Source of the DNA: Uranotaenia lowii
Taxonomy: Eukaryota > Arthropoda > Insecta > Diptera > Culicidae
Reading direction: 5' to 3'
Length of the DNA stretch: 64,000 nucleotides
Assembly (NCBI RefSeq): GCF_029784155.1
Contig: NC_073692.1
Location: 318,451,641 to 318,515,640 of the forward strand
Positions 21,307-33,344 of this stretch are shown piece after piece. The notes under the pieces were generated by a model. The model saw only the letters and a program-made list of their open reading frames with translations. It searched no databases and had not been told where the DNA came from. A program made the translations under genes and the position numbers. The first letter of the stretch is position 1, and each line of letters opens with the position of its first letter.

Positions 21307-24300
21307 CACAATGGGGAATAAAGTGTACAAACCGCGAAGAAATTCAATATCTTTCGTACTACATGACCCAAATCCATGAAAATATACTATTCTTTTGTAA
21401 AAATTTACGGAGAATCGATTGAACATAGTTTCAAACACCGCACAAGCTTACGAACGGAGATATAGTGCCTTTTTAGCCCCTTATTCCCCTATATTTTGTA
21501 AACATTCCCGAAAAACACTGATTCGAACCAGAGAATTTTGAATGAAAACAGACCTATCGTGTGTAATTTTTTCTGAGGAATCGAATGAAGGCTGTTCTGG
21601 CCTCCGCACGCTTCAGAAAATGGAGTTATGGCTGTTTTTACCCTCAATTCCCCTATATTTTTCAATTATTTCAGAAAAAAGCTTATTCGAACTTAAAAAT
21701 TTTGAACCAAATGGGTTGTATTTTGTGTGATTTTTTCCGAGAAATCGAATGAATGCTGTTTGAGCCCCCGCACGCTTTGGAAAATGGAGTTATGGCTGTT
21801 TTACCCTAAATTCCCCTCAATTTTTCAAATTGTTAAGAAAAAGCATGTTCGGACTTGAAAATTTTGAATCTTTTGGGACGTATCTTGTGTAATTTTTTCC
21901 GAGGAATCCAATAAAGGCTATTTGAGCCACCGCACGCTTCGGAAAATGAAGTTATGGCTGTTTTTACCCTCAATTGCCCTACATTTTTCAATAATTTAAG
22001 AAAAAAGCATGTTCGGACTTGAAAAATTTGAACCAAATGGAATAAATCCTATGTGATTTTTTCCGAGGAATCCAACGAAGCCTATTTGAGCCACCGCACG
22101 GATAAGGAACAGGAGCTATGGCTGTTTTACCCTCAATTGCCCAACATTTTTGAAATAGCTCAGAAAAAGCATGTTGAGACCAGATAATTATGAACTAAAA
22201 GTAAAGTATTTTGTGGAGTTTTTTTCCGAGGAATCGACTGAAGGCTGTTTGAGCCACCGCACGCTTCGGAAAATGAAGTTATGGCTGTTTTACCCTCAAT
22301 TCCCCTACATTTTCAAATTGTTAAGAAAACGCATGTTCGGACTTGAAAATTTTGAATTTTTTGGGACGTATCTTGTGTGATTTTTTCCGAGGAATCCAAT
22401 GGAGCTTGTTTGAGCAACCGCATGCTTTGGAAAATGGAGTTTTGGCTGTTTTTACCCTCAATTCCCCTACAGTTTTCAATGGTTTAAGAAAAAATCATGT
22501 TCGGACTTTAAAATTTTGAACCAAATGGGTTGTATCTTATGTAATTTTTTCCAAAGAATCCAACGAAGCCTATTTGAGCCACCGCACGGATTGGAAACAG
22601 AAGTTATGGCTGTTTTACCCTCAATTTCCCTACATTTTTCAAATTGCTCAGAAAAAGCATGTTCGGACTTGAAAATTTTGAACCAAATGGAACGTATCAG
22701 GTGTGATTTTTTTCGGGGAATGCAACGAAGCCTATTTGACACACCGCACACATCGGAAACAGGAGTTATGGCTGTTTTACCCTCAATTCCCTTTCATTTT
22801 TTCAAAAAGTTCAGAAAAACCATGATCGGACTTGAAAATTTTGAACTAAACGAGACTTATCTTATGCAATTTTTTTCGAGGAATCCAATGAAGCCTGTTT
22901 GAGCCACCGCACGCTTTAAAATAGTGAGTTATGGATGTTTTTACCCTCGACTCTCCTACATTTTTCAATGATTTCAGAAAAATGTAGGGGAATTGAGGGT
23001 AAAAACAGCCATAACTCACTTTTTCAAAGCGTTCGGTGGCTCAAACAGGCCCCATTGGATTCCTCGGAAAAAATTGCATAAGATAAGTCTCGTTTAGCTC
23101 AAAATTTTTAAGTCCGATCATGATTTTTCTGAACTTTTTGAAAAAATGAAAGGGAATTGAGGGTAAAACAGCCATAACTCCTGTTTCCGATGTGTGCGGT
23201 GTGTCAAATAGGCTTCGTTGCTTTCCCCGAAAAAAATCACACCTGATACGTTCCATTTGGTTCAAAATTTTCAAGTCCGAACATGCTTTTTCTGAGCAAT
23301 TTGAAAAATGTAGGGAAATTGAGGGTAAAACAGCCATTACTTCTGTTTCCAATCCGTGCGGTGGCTCAAATAGGCTTCGTTGGATTCCTTGGAAAAAATT
23401 ACATAAGATACAACCCATTTGGTGCAAAATTTTAAAGTCCGAACATGATTTTTTCTTAAACCATTGAAAACTGTAGGGGAATTGAGGGTAAAAACAGCCA
23501 AAACTCCATTTTCCAAAGCGTGCGGTGGCTCAAACAAGCTCCATTGGATTCCTCGGAAAAAATCACACAAGATACGTCCCAAAAGATTCAAAATTTTCAA
23601 GTCCGAACATGCGTTTTCTTAACAATTTGAAAATGTAGGGGAATTGAAGGTAAAACAGCCATAACTTCATTTTCCGAAGCGTGCGGCGGCTCAAACTGCC
23701 TTCATTCGATTCCTCGGATAAAACTCCACAAAATACTTTACTTTTGGTTCAAAATTATCTGGTCTCAACATGCTTTTTCTGAGCTATTTCAAAAATGTTG
23801 GGCAATTGAGGGTAAAACAGCCATAGCTCCTGTTCCTTATCCGTGCGGTGGCTCAAATAGGCTTCGTTGGATTCCTCGGAAAAAATCACATAGGATTTAT
23901 TCCATTTGGTTCAAATTTTTCAAGTCCGAACATGCTTTTTTCTTAAATTATTGAAAAATGTAGGGGAATTGAGGGTAAAAACAGCCATAACTTCATTTTT
24001 CGAAGCGTGCGGTGGCTCAAACAGCCTTTATTGGATTCCTCGGAAAAAATCACACAAGATACGTCCCAAAAGATTCAAAATTTTCAAGTCCGAACATGCT
24101 TTTTCTTAACAATTTGAAAAATTGAGGGGAATTTAGGGTAAAACAGCCATAACTCCATTTTCCAAAGCGTGCGGGGGCTCAAACAGCATTCATTCGATTT
24201 CTCGGAAAAAATCACTCAAAATACAACCCATTTGGTTCAAAATTTTCAAGTTCGAATAAGCTTTTTTCTGAAATAATTGAAAAATATAGAGGAATTGAGG

Positions 24301-24635
24301 GTAAAAACAGCCAAAACTCCATTTTCTGAAGCGTGCGGAGGCCAGAACAGCCTTCATTCGATTCCTCAGAAAAAATCACACACGATAGGTCTGTTTTCAT
24401 TCAAAATTCTCTGGTTCGAATCAGTGTTTTTCTGGAATGTTTACAAAATATAGGGGAATAAGGGGCTAAAAAGGCACTATATCTCCTTTCGTTAGCTTGT
24501 ACGGCGTTTGAAACTATGTCCAATCGATTCTCCGTAAATTTTCACAAAAGGAAAGTATATTTTCATAGATTTTGGTCATGTAGCACGAAAGATATTGAAT
24601 TTCTTCGCGGTTTGTACACTTTTTTCCCCATTGTG
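21307..24635. mobile_element. 3.33-kb Transib-like fold-back element made of about 165-bp units
   Basis: It begins CACAATGGGG and ends CCCCATTGTG, with CAACG directly repeated at 21302-21306 and 24636-24640. A CAC-[AT]-ATG heptamer and a 5-bp GC-containing target duplication are the established marks of Transib elements. Arms of about 1.66 kb mirror each other around 22971. Each arm holds about nine or ten tandem copies of a roughly 165-bp unit containing 'ttatggctgttttaccctca', 'gaggaatcc' and 'gagccaccgcacg'. No transposase is present. Frames of 60-130 codons across it are unit-length repeats of one another. It is inserted in LINE ORF2; removing it with one CAACG gives a continuous frame. 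Confidence 0.88.
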
Positions 24636-24640
24636 CAACG

Positions 24641-26170
24641 GATGAAAATGAAGTAAACTCAGTCATTATTACCCTTAAAAACAAAAAAAGCTGTGGGCCT
24701 GATAGTTTTCCCGTAAGTGTGTTAAAAAATAACAGCATTTTATTCACTCCCATCCTCAAACAGTTTTTTAACTCAATAATTGAATCTGGACGCTACCCAG
24801 ATTGCCTAAAAACAGCAAAAGTGACTCCTATTTTTAAATCTGGCGATCCAGAAGATGTTAGCAACTATCGACCAATATCAAGTCTCAGCGTATTTAGCAA
24901 AGTTTTCGAGAAGTTACTAGTAAATAGAATTTCCAATTTCCTCAATTGTAACAATGTTCTATATAGTATGCAATATGGGTTTAGAGCAGGCTCAAATACT
25001 CTTATTGCAATTTCTGAACTTGTGGATTCCATAATTAAAGAAATTGATTCCAAAAATATAAATGGTGCTTTATTCTTGGACCTGAAAAAGGCGTTTGATA
25101 CGCTTAATCATAGCATCTTACTGGAAAAATTTAATAAATATGGAATAAGGGGCAAAGCAAATGATATAATTCACAGTTATCTTTCGGATAGGAAACAATA
25201 TGTAGTTGTTCAAGGAGTAGAGAGTGAAATTAGAAATATTGGTGTAGGCGTCCCACAAGACAGCAATATAGGGCCACTACTTTTTCTTTTATATATTAAT
25301 GATCTATGTAAACTTCCACTTTTAGGTACAGCAAGGCTTTTCGCAGATGACACAGCACTTTTCTATACAGGAAAATCTCCAAATGTCATAATCGATAACA
25401 TGGAGCATGATTTAAAATTACTATCCGCATATTTTAACAGCAATTTGCTATCATTAAACTACACAAAAACAAAGTATATGATATTTCGCTCGGCCAGGAA
25501 AGTCTTACCACAACATAGAGACCCTAGCATGAACCAGTTTGTTATAGAAGAAGTAAAAAACTTCAAATACTTAGGTATTCACTTGGATAGTACTCTTTCG
25601 TGGAATTGCCATATAAAAAACCTAGAAAAAAGAATTTCTCCTCTTTGCGGTGTCCTCTGGAGGCTACGACGTTTTGTGCCTCAACATGTCTTGTTAAAAT
25701 TCTATTACGCTTTTATCCATTCAATTTTACACTACCTTATCTCAGTTTGGGGTCGAGCATCTCAATCACATTTACAAAAGCTGCAATCCTTGCAAAACAG
25801 ATGTCTAAAAAATATTTACAACTTCCCTATTTTACATCCAACCAAACTTGTTTACTCCTCCAGTGCTCATAACATCTTACCATTAGTAGACCTTTGTGAC
25901 TTCCAAACTATCATGTATGTTTTTGACAATATGCACTCATCAAATACCATCCAAAATATCAACTTTAGAGCTGCAATAAGAACACACAATACTCGTCATT
26001 TAAATTATTTACAACGCTGTCGGTCATTAACAACTTTAGGACAGAAAAGAATTTCTTTCATCGGACCAACCAAATATAATAACTTACCCAATGATCTGAA
26101 AGAAACAAATCGTCGATCCATATTCAAAAACAAACTGCTTCAAATTTTTAAAGAAAAAAAAAGTCGTTAA
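24641..26170 (+). pseudogene. LINE ORF2: reverse transcriptase and C-terminal region
   Basis: After the fold-back element ORF2 resumes with 'DENEVNSVIITLKNKKSCGPD'-type sequence (24641 onward). RT blocks follow: 'KVTPIFKSGDPEDVSNYRPI', 'LDLKKAFDTLNHSIL' (motif A), 'GVPQDSNIGPLLFLLYIND' (motif B, with Asp-Ser where GS or GS-like is usual) and 'ARLFADDTALFY' (catalytic FADD). The C-terminal thumb region has 'FKYLGIHLDSTLSW' and 'GPTKYNNLPNDLK'. It ends at TAA 26168-26170. There is no RNase H domain. This segment alone is open for over 480 codons and has no lesion. Confidence 0.9.
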
Positions 26171-26550
26171 ACGAGTCGAACAAAGCTTGCTTTAAGTGTA
26201 AAGATTTTTAATTTTGTAGCGTTAATTTTTTATAATTTTTTACTTGAAGTGTTAGTTTTTTTTTAAATTTAGTATAGTTTTATTGTATAATTAGTTTAAC
26301 TTTGTTTCAACATGAATCTCTTCAAAGGAAACTTTTTCCATTGAGATTCATAGTCTAAATTAGTGTAAATAATATTCATCACATTTCCTCGCAATTAATT
26401 AAATAATGTTTGTGTTCTCAGCATGAGTAGATTTTGTTCGCGTATTAATTTTTATTTTTCAATTGCTGCCAGACGTGCTGAGAACAGTAGCGTCCATTAC
26501 CAGGGGGCTCAAATGAGCCTTTTGGTGTGGGGGAGTGTGGTGGGCCGCTA
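26171..26550 (+). other. LINE 3' UTR with terminal hairpins
   Basis: This is non-coding sequence after the ORF2 stop. A hairpin at 26311-26352 (atgaatctc against gagattcat) resembles the end of the SINE at 41.7 kb. Near the tail, 'tgttctcagcatgag' and 'cgtgctgagaacag' form a longer-range pair, followed by 'ggctcaaatgagcc'. Such 3' structures are the usual recognition sites for LINE RTs. Confidence 0.65.
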
Positions 26551-26632
26551 CAAAAAAAAAAAAAAGAAAAAAAAAAGAAAAAAAAAAAAAACAAAAAACA
26601 AAAAAAAAAACAAAAAAAAAAAAAAAAAAAAA
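26551..26632 (+). repeat. A-rich tail of the LINE
   Basis: Almost pure A with scattered G and C, directly after 'gtgggccgctac'. This marks the 3' terminus of the retrotransposon. The Lys-rich frame across it is an artefact. Confidence 0.8.
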
Positions 26633-27284
26633 CAACTTAACGATGTAAGGAAAAAAAGAAAAAAAAGTTGAACAATTTCCTTCAGAATCCATCGTTATCA
26701 AATCGATAGCTGACAAAATCCTTGTTTATACCAAAAAATACTATTTGTGAGTGGTGGAAAACTATGAGAACACTGTCAAAAATGTCCCCAAAGTTAAAAT
26801 CAAGCATTGGAGTGAAACACATGATCGGCAACTACGGTTAAGGGTCATCAGGGAAATCAAGCCTCATACTTAAAATTAGAATTGTGAATAACGATAAACT
26901 AAGTGTAGATCGCTGAAATTTCCCGCCAGTTTTTCTCCGATAAGCTAAAAGTGTATTCTAGCTGTGATTTATAAAAATCTCACCTCAAACAACAATTTTT
27001 TGCAAGTTCTAGAGCTCGTAAGCTATATAGCCGGTTCCGAGGCATTATTTTAATTTTATATTTCATTGCCAGTACCGAGGCAATGAGACAGGTGATTTCT
27101 GATGGACGACAAAACTTATAAAAACCATACTTCAAACAAATTCCAGCAGTTGAATCCTCTAAAATTTCTGATTGTGGCAAAGTCCCTTGCGGATCAAAGT
27201 ATGTATTTGCTGGTTGTTTTGTGAAAATAAATAATGATTGACCAAGGTTTTCGCTGTTTTCAAAAGCCTGAAAAGAGTAACCTT
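26633..27284. other. No gene seen
   Basis: AT-rich sequence with a short internal echo (ccggttccgaggca and ccagtaccgaggca near 27030 and 27070). No protein is recognised. Confidence 0.4.
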
Positions 27285-28040
27285 CGCAACCTACGAGCTA
27301 AACTAACCAATTATACTTTAAATTCAATCTCATGATGGTTTTACTTCGTTTTGTCATATTTTGCTAGCAGATATTCCATTAAAAACGCTTTTTAGTGGCT
27401 TAAAAATAATCCAGTTTTGTTAATTTGCCTTTCTTTTAGAAGAAAAGTATTGGACCGAAAATTAGCAGAAATTGAAGAAGGAGTATGTAGCCACCTAAAG
27501 TACAAATTTTATGAAGCATAAGCTAGAAATACTGATCAATATCATAACAGAAAAATGTGTGCGCTGGTCGATTGGAGATACCAAGAGCAAAGTAGGAATT
27601 TTTCTAACAAAAACGATAAATTTTATTTCAAATTTTTTTGATTAATTTTCAGAAGATTACTTTCATTCCCTTCATAGACAGTGAAACGATCAAATGAATG
27701 GTTTTTGAGATACACTCATTCGTAATTGTCCCATTTTTAAATGAACTACGTTTTAAATGTGTATTTCGCAACCTACGATCTTATCTAACCGATTATATAT
27801 ACTTGAAGTTCAATCTCATGATGGTTTTGATTTGTTTTTGTATGATTTTGCCAGAGTACATTTCAATAAAAACGTTTTTTAGTGACACATAAAAAATCAA
27901 ATTTTGTTCATTTTGAAATAGCTTAATCTACCAAATTTCCCTTAGTTTCTTTTTAAAAAAAGAACGATTGGGCCAAAAAGTAGCGGAAAATGAAGGGTAG
28001 GGTGCCGCCACCCAAAATATAGATTTGACAAAACATAAGT
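27285..28040 (+). repeat. Direct duplication with about 480-bp period
   Basis: Blocks in the first copy (27285-27525), such as 'tcaatctcatgatggtttta', 'ttttgctagcagata', 'ggaccgaaaattagcag' and 'gccacctaaagtac', recur in order in the second (27766-28040). Identity looks about 70-75 percent by eye. There is no coding potential. It is an old tandem duplication of a single unknown unit. Confidence 0.7.
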
Positions 28041-29379
28041 GGGGAAAACTTTTTAAAAAAGGCAGATTAGTTTCATGGGACGGGTTAGTGATTTCAAGAG
28101 TCGAAATTTGGGTCAGGAGTCGGCTAAAGGGGTCGTCGATATCAACTGTTTAGTGTTCTTGATATATTGACGTTATTATACTTTGGATTGAGATAAAAAT
28201 TAACACATAGGAGTTTTGTGGGACGCTCTATTGCTTTCAAGTTTCAAACTATCGGTCAAGGGTCGGCAAAAAAGGTTGTCCGTACGATCTTTATTAAAAT
28301 TTGCATATGAGGGTTTTACAGCACAGGTGTCAAAATTTGTAGGTCAAGATTTCATGTGACAAAATTAGACAAGGGGTCTTGAAATGGAGTTTTCCAGTAT
28401 TAACGAGTTTTCCAGTAAGGACGAGGCTTAGTCTTGTGTTTAAGTTTTCTATTGGGAGACAGAAAAAAGGGGTTGACCGTATTAACTGTTTTATGTTTTT
28501 GCAATAAGTGCTTTATTATGCATGACTTACAGAGGAAAATTCATTCACGATTGTTTCACAAAACTTACAATTGATTCGTGGAGTCAATTTGCAATGAGAC
28601 GAAAGAAAAAGGGTCGTTCTCATAAGCTTTATCTTTCATATGTTTTAGGAATAACTCCGATATTATGCATCCCAACTAGACGAAAATTCATACAAGAAAG
28701 TTCTTATCGACGGGCAATCAATTTCTTATTTTAAACATCAGTTTGGTAAATAAGCAAATAGGTTGCTTATTATATTTTCCGGACGTATCCAGGCATTTGA
28801 TTTCAAATGATCAACCCAAAATCTGGGCAACACCTGGGCAAATTTGGTCACTAATCCACGGTTGAAACCTTATCCGCTCTTAAGTGTCAATTTGACACTA
28901 TTGGAAGTTTTAAGGCTTGAAACTTTTTTCAGGCGCATCAAAACAAGACGATTTCTTTTGGGGCTCCTAATAAATTTATAAAATGTTTCATTTAGCATCA
29001 TTAGTTTTTTTTATGGACGCTCCCTGAAAGCCCAGTAAAAACTTTCTTATCCGATTTGAGTGTCAATTTAACACTCCTGAAGTTAAAAAGTTTCAAATTC
29101 GTTTCCACAGCTATGAATTTTTTTTTTCAAGAAATACATCAATAAAAACATTTTTATGTAAGAACAAAATGTTCCGAACATTATAGTTAGTTAGCTTCCC
29201 CGCAATTGAATTTAAAAAAAAATCTGAAAAACATCCCTTACTAAGACTCGCATAAGTTATATATGGTTTACTAAATAAATATGATTTTAGAGTGCATGAA
29301 AGCTGAAGATAAAGCTACACGATGGATTATCGGTACAATTTTCACATTTTCTCATACTTTCGGCGAACAACAATTTAAA
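28041..29379. other. AT-rich DNA with repeated 'gtgtcaatttgacac' palindrome
   Basis: The motif tgtcaatttgacac near 28887, a variant near 29063 (tgtcaatttaacac) and another near 30310 (tgtcaaattagcac) stand in similar contexts ('ttatccg..t.gagtgtcaa'). Otherwise no feature is supported. Confidence 0.45.
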
Positions 29380-29945
29380 AATGTAGTTTTAAAAACATAA
29401 TTTTCATTTCACCTCTTGTAAAAATGGTTTTATAGATGGAAAAGTTGTTCAAAAAAGTAGTTTTGAATTCGTAAAGAATTCAATTTACTAAAATTTTTCT
29501 AATTTGGCTATATGGCGGAAGTTTTCGGAGATTTGAAATGTTATCCATTTTTTTACCTTCCCGGAGTTTGCACTTAGTTTTCAGTGAATTTTCCCTGTTT
29601 AGACCACTTAGTATCAAAGCAACAAACAAACACAGGTAGCGATACTAAAAATTATGGAATGATTTTAGGTTTTAGGAAAGTTGAGTGCAAGCTCAGGGAA
29701 GATTACAAAACAAGGATATCATTGAAAATTTCAAAAAATTACCGCTAAATAGCCAAATTTGAAAATTTAAGTAGGTTTAATTCTCTACGTGTCCATAATC
29801 TAATGATTGCAAAAGGTTGGGAAATAATATGAATTTTGTAGCCGTATTTTCGAAAAAACTTTTCTATCTATAAAACAGTTTTCACAAGAGTTGTAATGAA
29901 AACTAGGTTTTTAGACTACTTTTTTAGCGATTACAATCTTGTCAA
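29380..29945. repeat. Small fold-back repeat, arms about 250 bp
   Basis: The left arm (29380-29605), with 'tggttttatagatggaaaag' and 'ttggctatatggcggaa', is mirrored on the right (29660-29940) as 'cttttctatctataaaacag' and 'taaatagccaaatttg'. The centre lies near 29635. The arms are diverged. No coding region. Confidence 0.7.
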
Positions 29946-30549
29946 TTATCCTGAGTGATTTTCAACTCTGAATCATTCCTTAAATACCTTTATAATATAC
30001 CTCAAATAAATATTCTGGGCTATCCACCCAGAATAAACTGCCAGAACAGAACACTGCAGGGTAACTCATTACCACAAGCTGTGTTTTCTGAGTTTAGCGT
30101 GCATGATTAGAACTTTTGTATTGTTGTCATCATCATTAACCATCATCAACTGTCACCCGCTATTGTCATCAATATGCGAATTGACGAAAGAGAACGAAAC
30201 CATAACAATCGGTTTGAGTTTTTTTTATTGACGTTAAAATGATTCTATTGATGTAATTCTTGAAAAAAATATTGTAGTAGCGCAAAGTTTTAACGTTTTA
30301 ACCAAGAAGTGTCAAATTAGCACTCTAGGGACTGTAACGAATATAAAAATCATGGACGGATGAGGTTAAAAACCAAAAAGAAAACACTTGAAATATTTTT
30401 CTATACAAAGAAACGCATCAACAGATATTAAATCGTATTTAAGGCTTAAAACCGGTCGTGATTATAGGGATAAAACTTGCCATAAAAATTTTCTTATTGG
30501 GCGTTAAAATTAAAAAAAACCGTATAACTTAGTTTAATAAAGAATAAAT

Positions 30550-31700
30550 CAATTAACTTAACTAAGTGAATAAAATCGGACATAATCCGGGCCTTTTCCA
30601 ACGTATTCTGAGCAACCGGGCTCTACCGGTCTTCCTTCAAATTGTGTGTCAAATATTTGGGCAAGTCCTGACCAATTCAGACAATCTGGCAACCTTACTA
30701 TAAATACTGTAAAATATTTCAAACAATTTTGTCGTGAAATCGCGTCTCGGTTATCAATCCAAAACACATTCCTAAGCTTTAAAGTTTAAAGTGACCGATG
30801 TTCGTACGGGATCGCATGTCTTTTGTAGTCTTCATTATATAAAAAAAAATGTCAATTAAAAATCTTGGAAATTTCCAGGCAAATTTAGTCAAATCCCAGA
30901 AATAACTCACCACAAATCAAGAAAAAAAACTTGAAAAAAAATTTACTCTTTTAAAAGAACTTATCAGTAGTTTTAACTCGTTTTTAAACTTTCAAAAACC
31001 ATTCATGATTTTTTTATCAAACTTGCTCAAAAAATTTCGTTTAGGATGCACAAAAAAAAATTACAACACAATTGGTATTTTTTGTGGTTTTGGCAAATCA
31101 AATTGTTTTATTCTGACTTTTTTGATGAAATCTGGGCAACCGGGCCAGACCGGGCAATCTGGCTGTAATTAAAAGTTATTTCCTTTTGTAACTCAAAAGA
31201 CAAATCATTGTTTATTTATGATTCAGTTGATAATGAGCTGAGCTCTCTAAATTTGGATTGCCAGAATTACGGGCCGGACAAATTCTTACAATTTCATACC
31301 GACGAAAAAAAAATCTGGCAAAATATGGGCATTTTATATCGAAATTGACGACCAAAAATTCGGGAAATATCCGGAAAATATCCGGGCAAATTTTGTTAAA
31401 ACCCAGAAATTACTCAGCAAATATGAGGAAAAAATATTGAAACTTGATTTTTCATCAAAACTCATCATCAGATCTCTTTTTAAGACTTCTTAAAAACCTT
31501 TCATAATTTTTCATAACTTGCTCAATAATTTCATTTTTGAGGCGTAGATTAAAAAATTTAAAAAAATATATGCTTTTTGTGTTGGAATCGCTAAACAAAG
31601 TAAATAAATCCGGGAAAAATACAAGCAACTTGGCCGTGCTCGACTGTTGCCAAATTTTGTAATAAATATCCGGGCAAAACCGGACAATCTGGCAACCTTA
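30550..31700 (+). mobile_element. Cluster of three 'ccgggcaa' MITEs
   Basis: Partial copies end at about 30698 and 31165, and one nearly complete copy runs about 31256-31700. They share 'gcaaccgggc', an interior 'cccagaaat.actca', and the terminus 'acaatctggcaacctta'. The last copy begins with 'attgccagaattac', complementary to its end. All have the same orientation. None has coding capacity. Confidence 0.75.
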
Positions 31701-31879
31701 ATCTTAATGTATGGTAAATTTTTCCAAATGTTTTTTCGTTCCGAGAACATTTATTTGTACATCAATTAGTTTTCTAACGTATTAATTTAATTTGGATTAA
31801 GAAAAAAAAAATCTGGTCTAGTCAAGTCTAGTCTTATTGTTATTGCAACGTTAAACCACTTATAATTTGGAGTAAAATT

Positions 31880-32860
31880 TCACGTTTGACTGGTTTTATT
31901 GTGCCTGATTGCGTCTACCTGAATCGAAACTTAACGTCGTCTTCGTCTTCGTCGTCGGCGCGACCTTTGCCTCGAACGAAATTCCTCCCTGTCAAGTTTG
32001 CAACGTTACACTCGAGTGACTTTCCTGAATTCAGCAAATTAAATTTTACTCCTTCTCTGCCGGGGATGCTGCTCCTAAATACTAGACAGAGTTTCCACTT
32101 CAACATTCTCAGCTCATCAAATTCGAGGCGGGGGCGGCCATTGAAGCTCTATTGAAAATCAACCTGCCGGCAAGATTTCCAATGGCAAGGACACGAAAGG
32201 TGAAATTTTGTATTTGTAGCAAAGTTCAACTCGCCCGATAGTCCTAAACCAATCCTTCCTCTTTCTCGAGGTGCTCTCGATCCCGTGCCAAAGCTCAAAA
32301 GAAAACATTTTGTTCATTCCTGCAGAATCAGAAGAAGGAAAAGCCGAAATTCTGACGAATCCCCAAATTGGAAAGTCAAGTTTCGTCGGTGTCAGTTCAA
32401 GGCCTACGGGCCAATAATTGTGTCCGGGGCTTTCACAGCTCCAGAAATCTTTCGTCTCCGGGAAGGAACAAAATGACATCCTTTGGAATGTTATTTCTCA
32501 ACGATGACGAGCCAACAACAACAACGAAGTCTTTGCCCATCCCCAAACCCTTCATTTCCTTTACCCACCTTCTTTACCTTCAAATTTCTGCACCAGGGCT
32601 TAAAATTGGAACTTGCTTGAAATTCTGCTGCTGCAAAACCTACATTGGCAAGCATGAGCCATCATCATCGGTTGATTGTTCGCCATAGTTTTTGAGCGTA
32701 ACAAACAGGAACCAATTTGTGGCAACGAGCCAGCAGTCAGCTGCTAGAGAAAAAAGGGGCAAGAGGAAATCTTTCGATTTCACTAGAACCGGAAATTCGG
32801 TCCAGCTCTGCAGTGATTAGGGCAATCAGAAAGTAATCATCAATTCGGAAAATGAACATA
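31880..32860. other. Higher-GC unique island, product unknown
   Basis: Balanced composition, with short 'gtcgtcttcgtcttcgtcg' microsatellite-like DNA near 31936. Overlapping frames of 60-106 codons occur on both strands, none recognisable. I read it as unique host non-coding DNA, though an untranslated or poorly conserved exon cannot be excluded. Confidence 0.35.
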
Positions 32861-33344
32861 GGAAATGAAATCGGATAAAGTAATTTCTACTTCAAATTAT
32901 GTGATAAAAATATCTATTCCAGATTAAAAATAAGTTCAATGTTAGAAAAAATATCATTGAAAATAAAATATTAAGACTTTTTGTCAACAAACAAAAATAC
33001 AATTGAGTAAAACAATAAATACAAATCAAACTAATGATTTTGACGTCAAACTACAGATTTAAATGAGTAATTTTAGGCTTGAATTGAATTATTGTTTCAT
33101 TAAACAGACTTTAAGTTAAGGCTTGGAAATATATGAGAATATTTTATTCCAATGATTTAAAAATTTGGGTTAAAAAAAGTTATAAATGAAAATTAATTAA
33201 GACATCCGATAAACATTACTGATCGAACTCATAACATCTTACTAATATCGTCTCGGCAATTATTTTTCATAGTCTATGTGCCACAGCCAATCCCAAAAAC
33301 GCTAAGCAGTAGCCACAAGGCGGCAATGATTTATGGTTTTATTT

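Noticed and set aside
21541..24400. Many frames of 60-130 codons and a regularly spaced repeat that could suggest a CRISPR array
   Set aside because: The repeats are contiguous 165-bp units with no unique spacers, mirrored around 22971 inside a transposable element in a eukaryotic genome. The frames are copies of one repeat unit.
26423..26716. Lys-rich and Phe-rich frames on opposite strands
   Set aside because: They read through the A-rich LINE tail.
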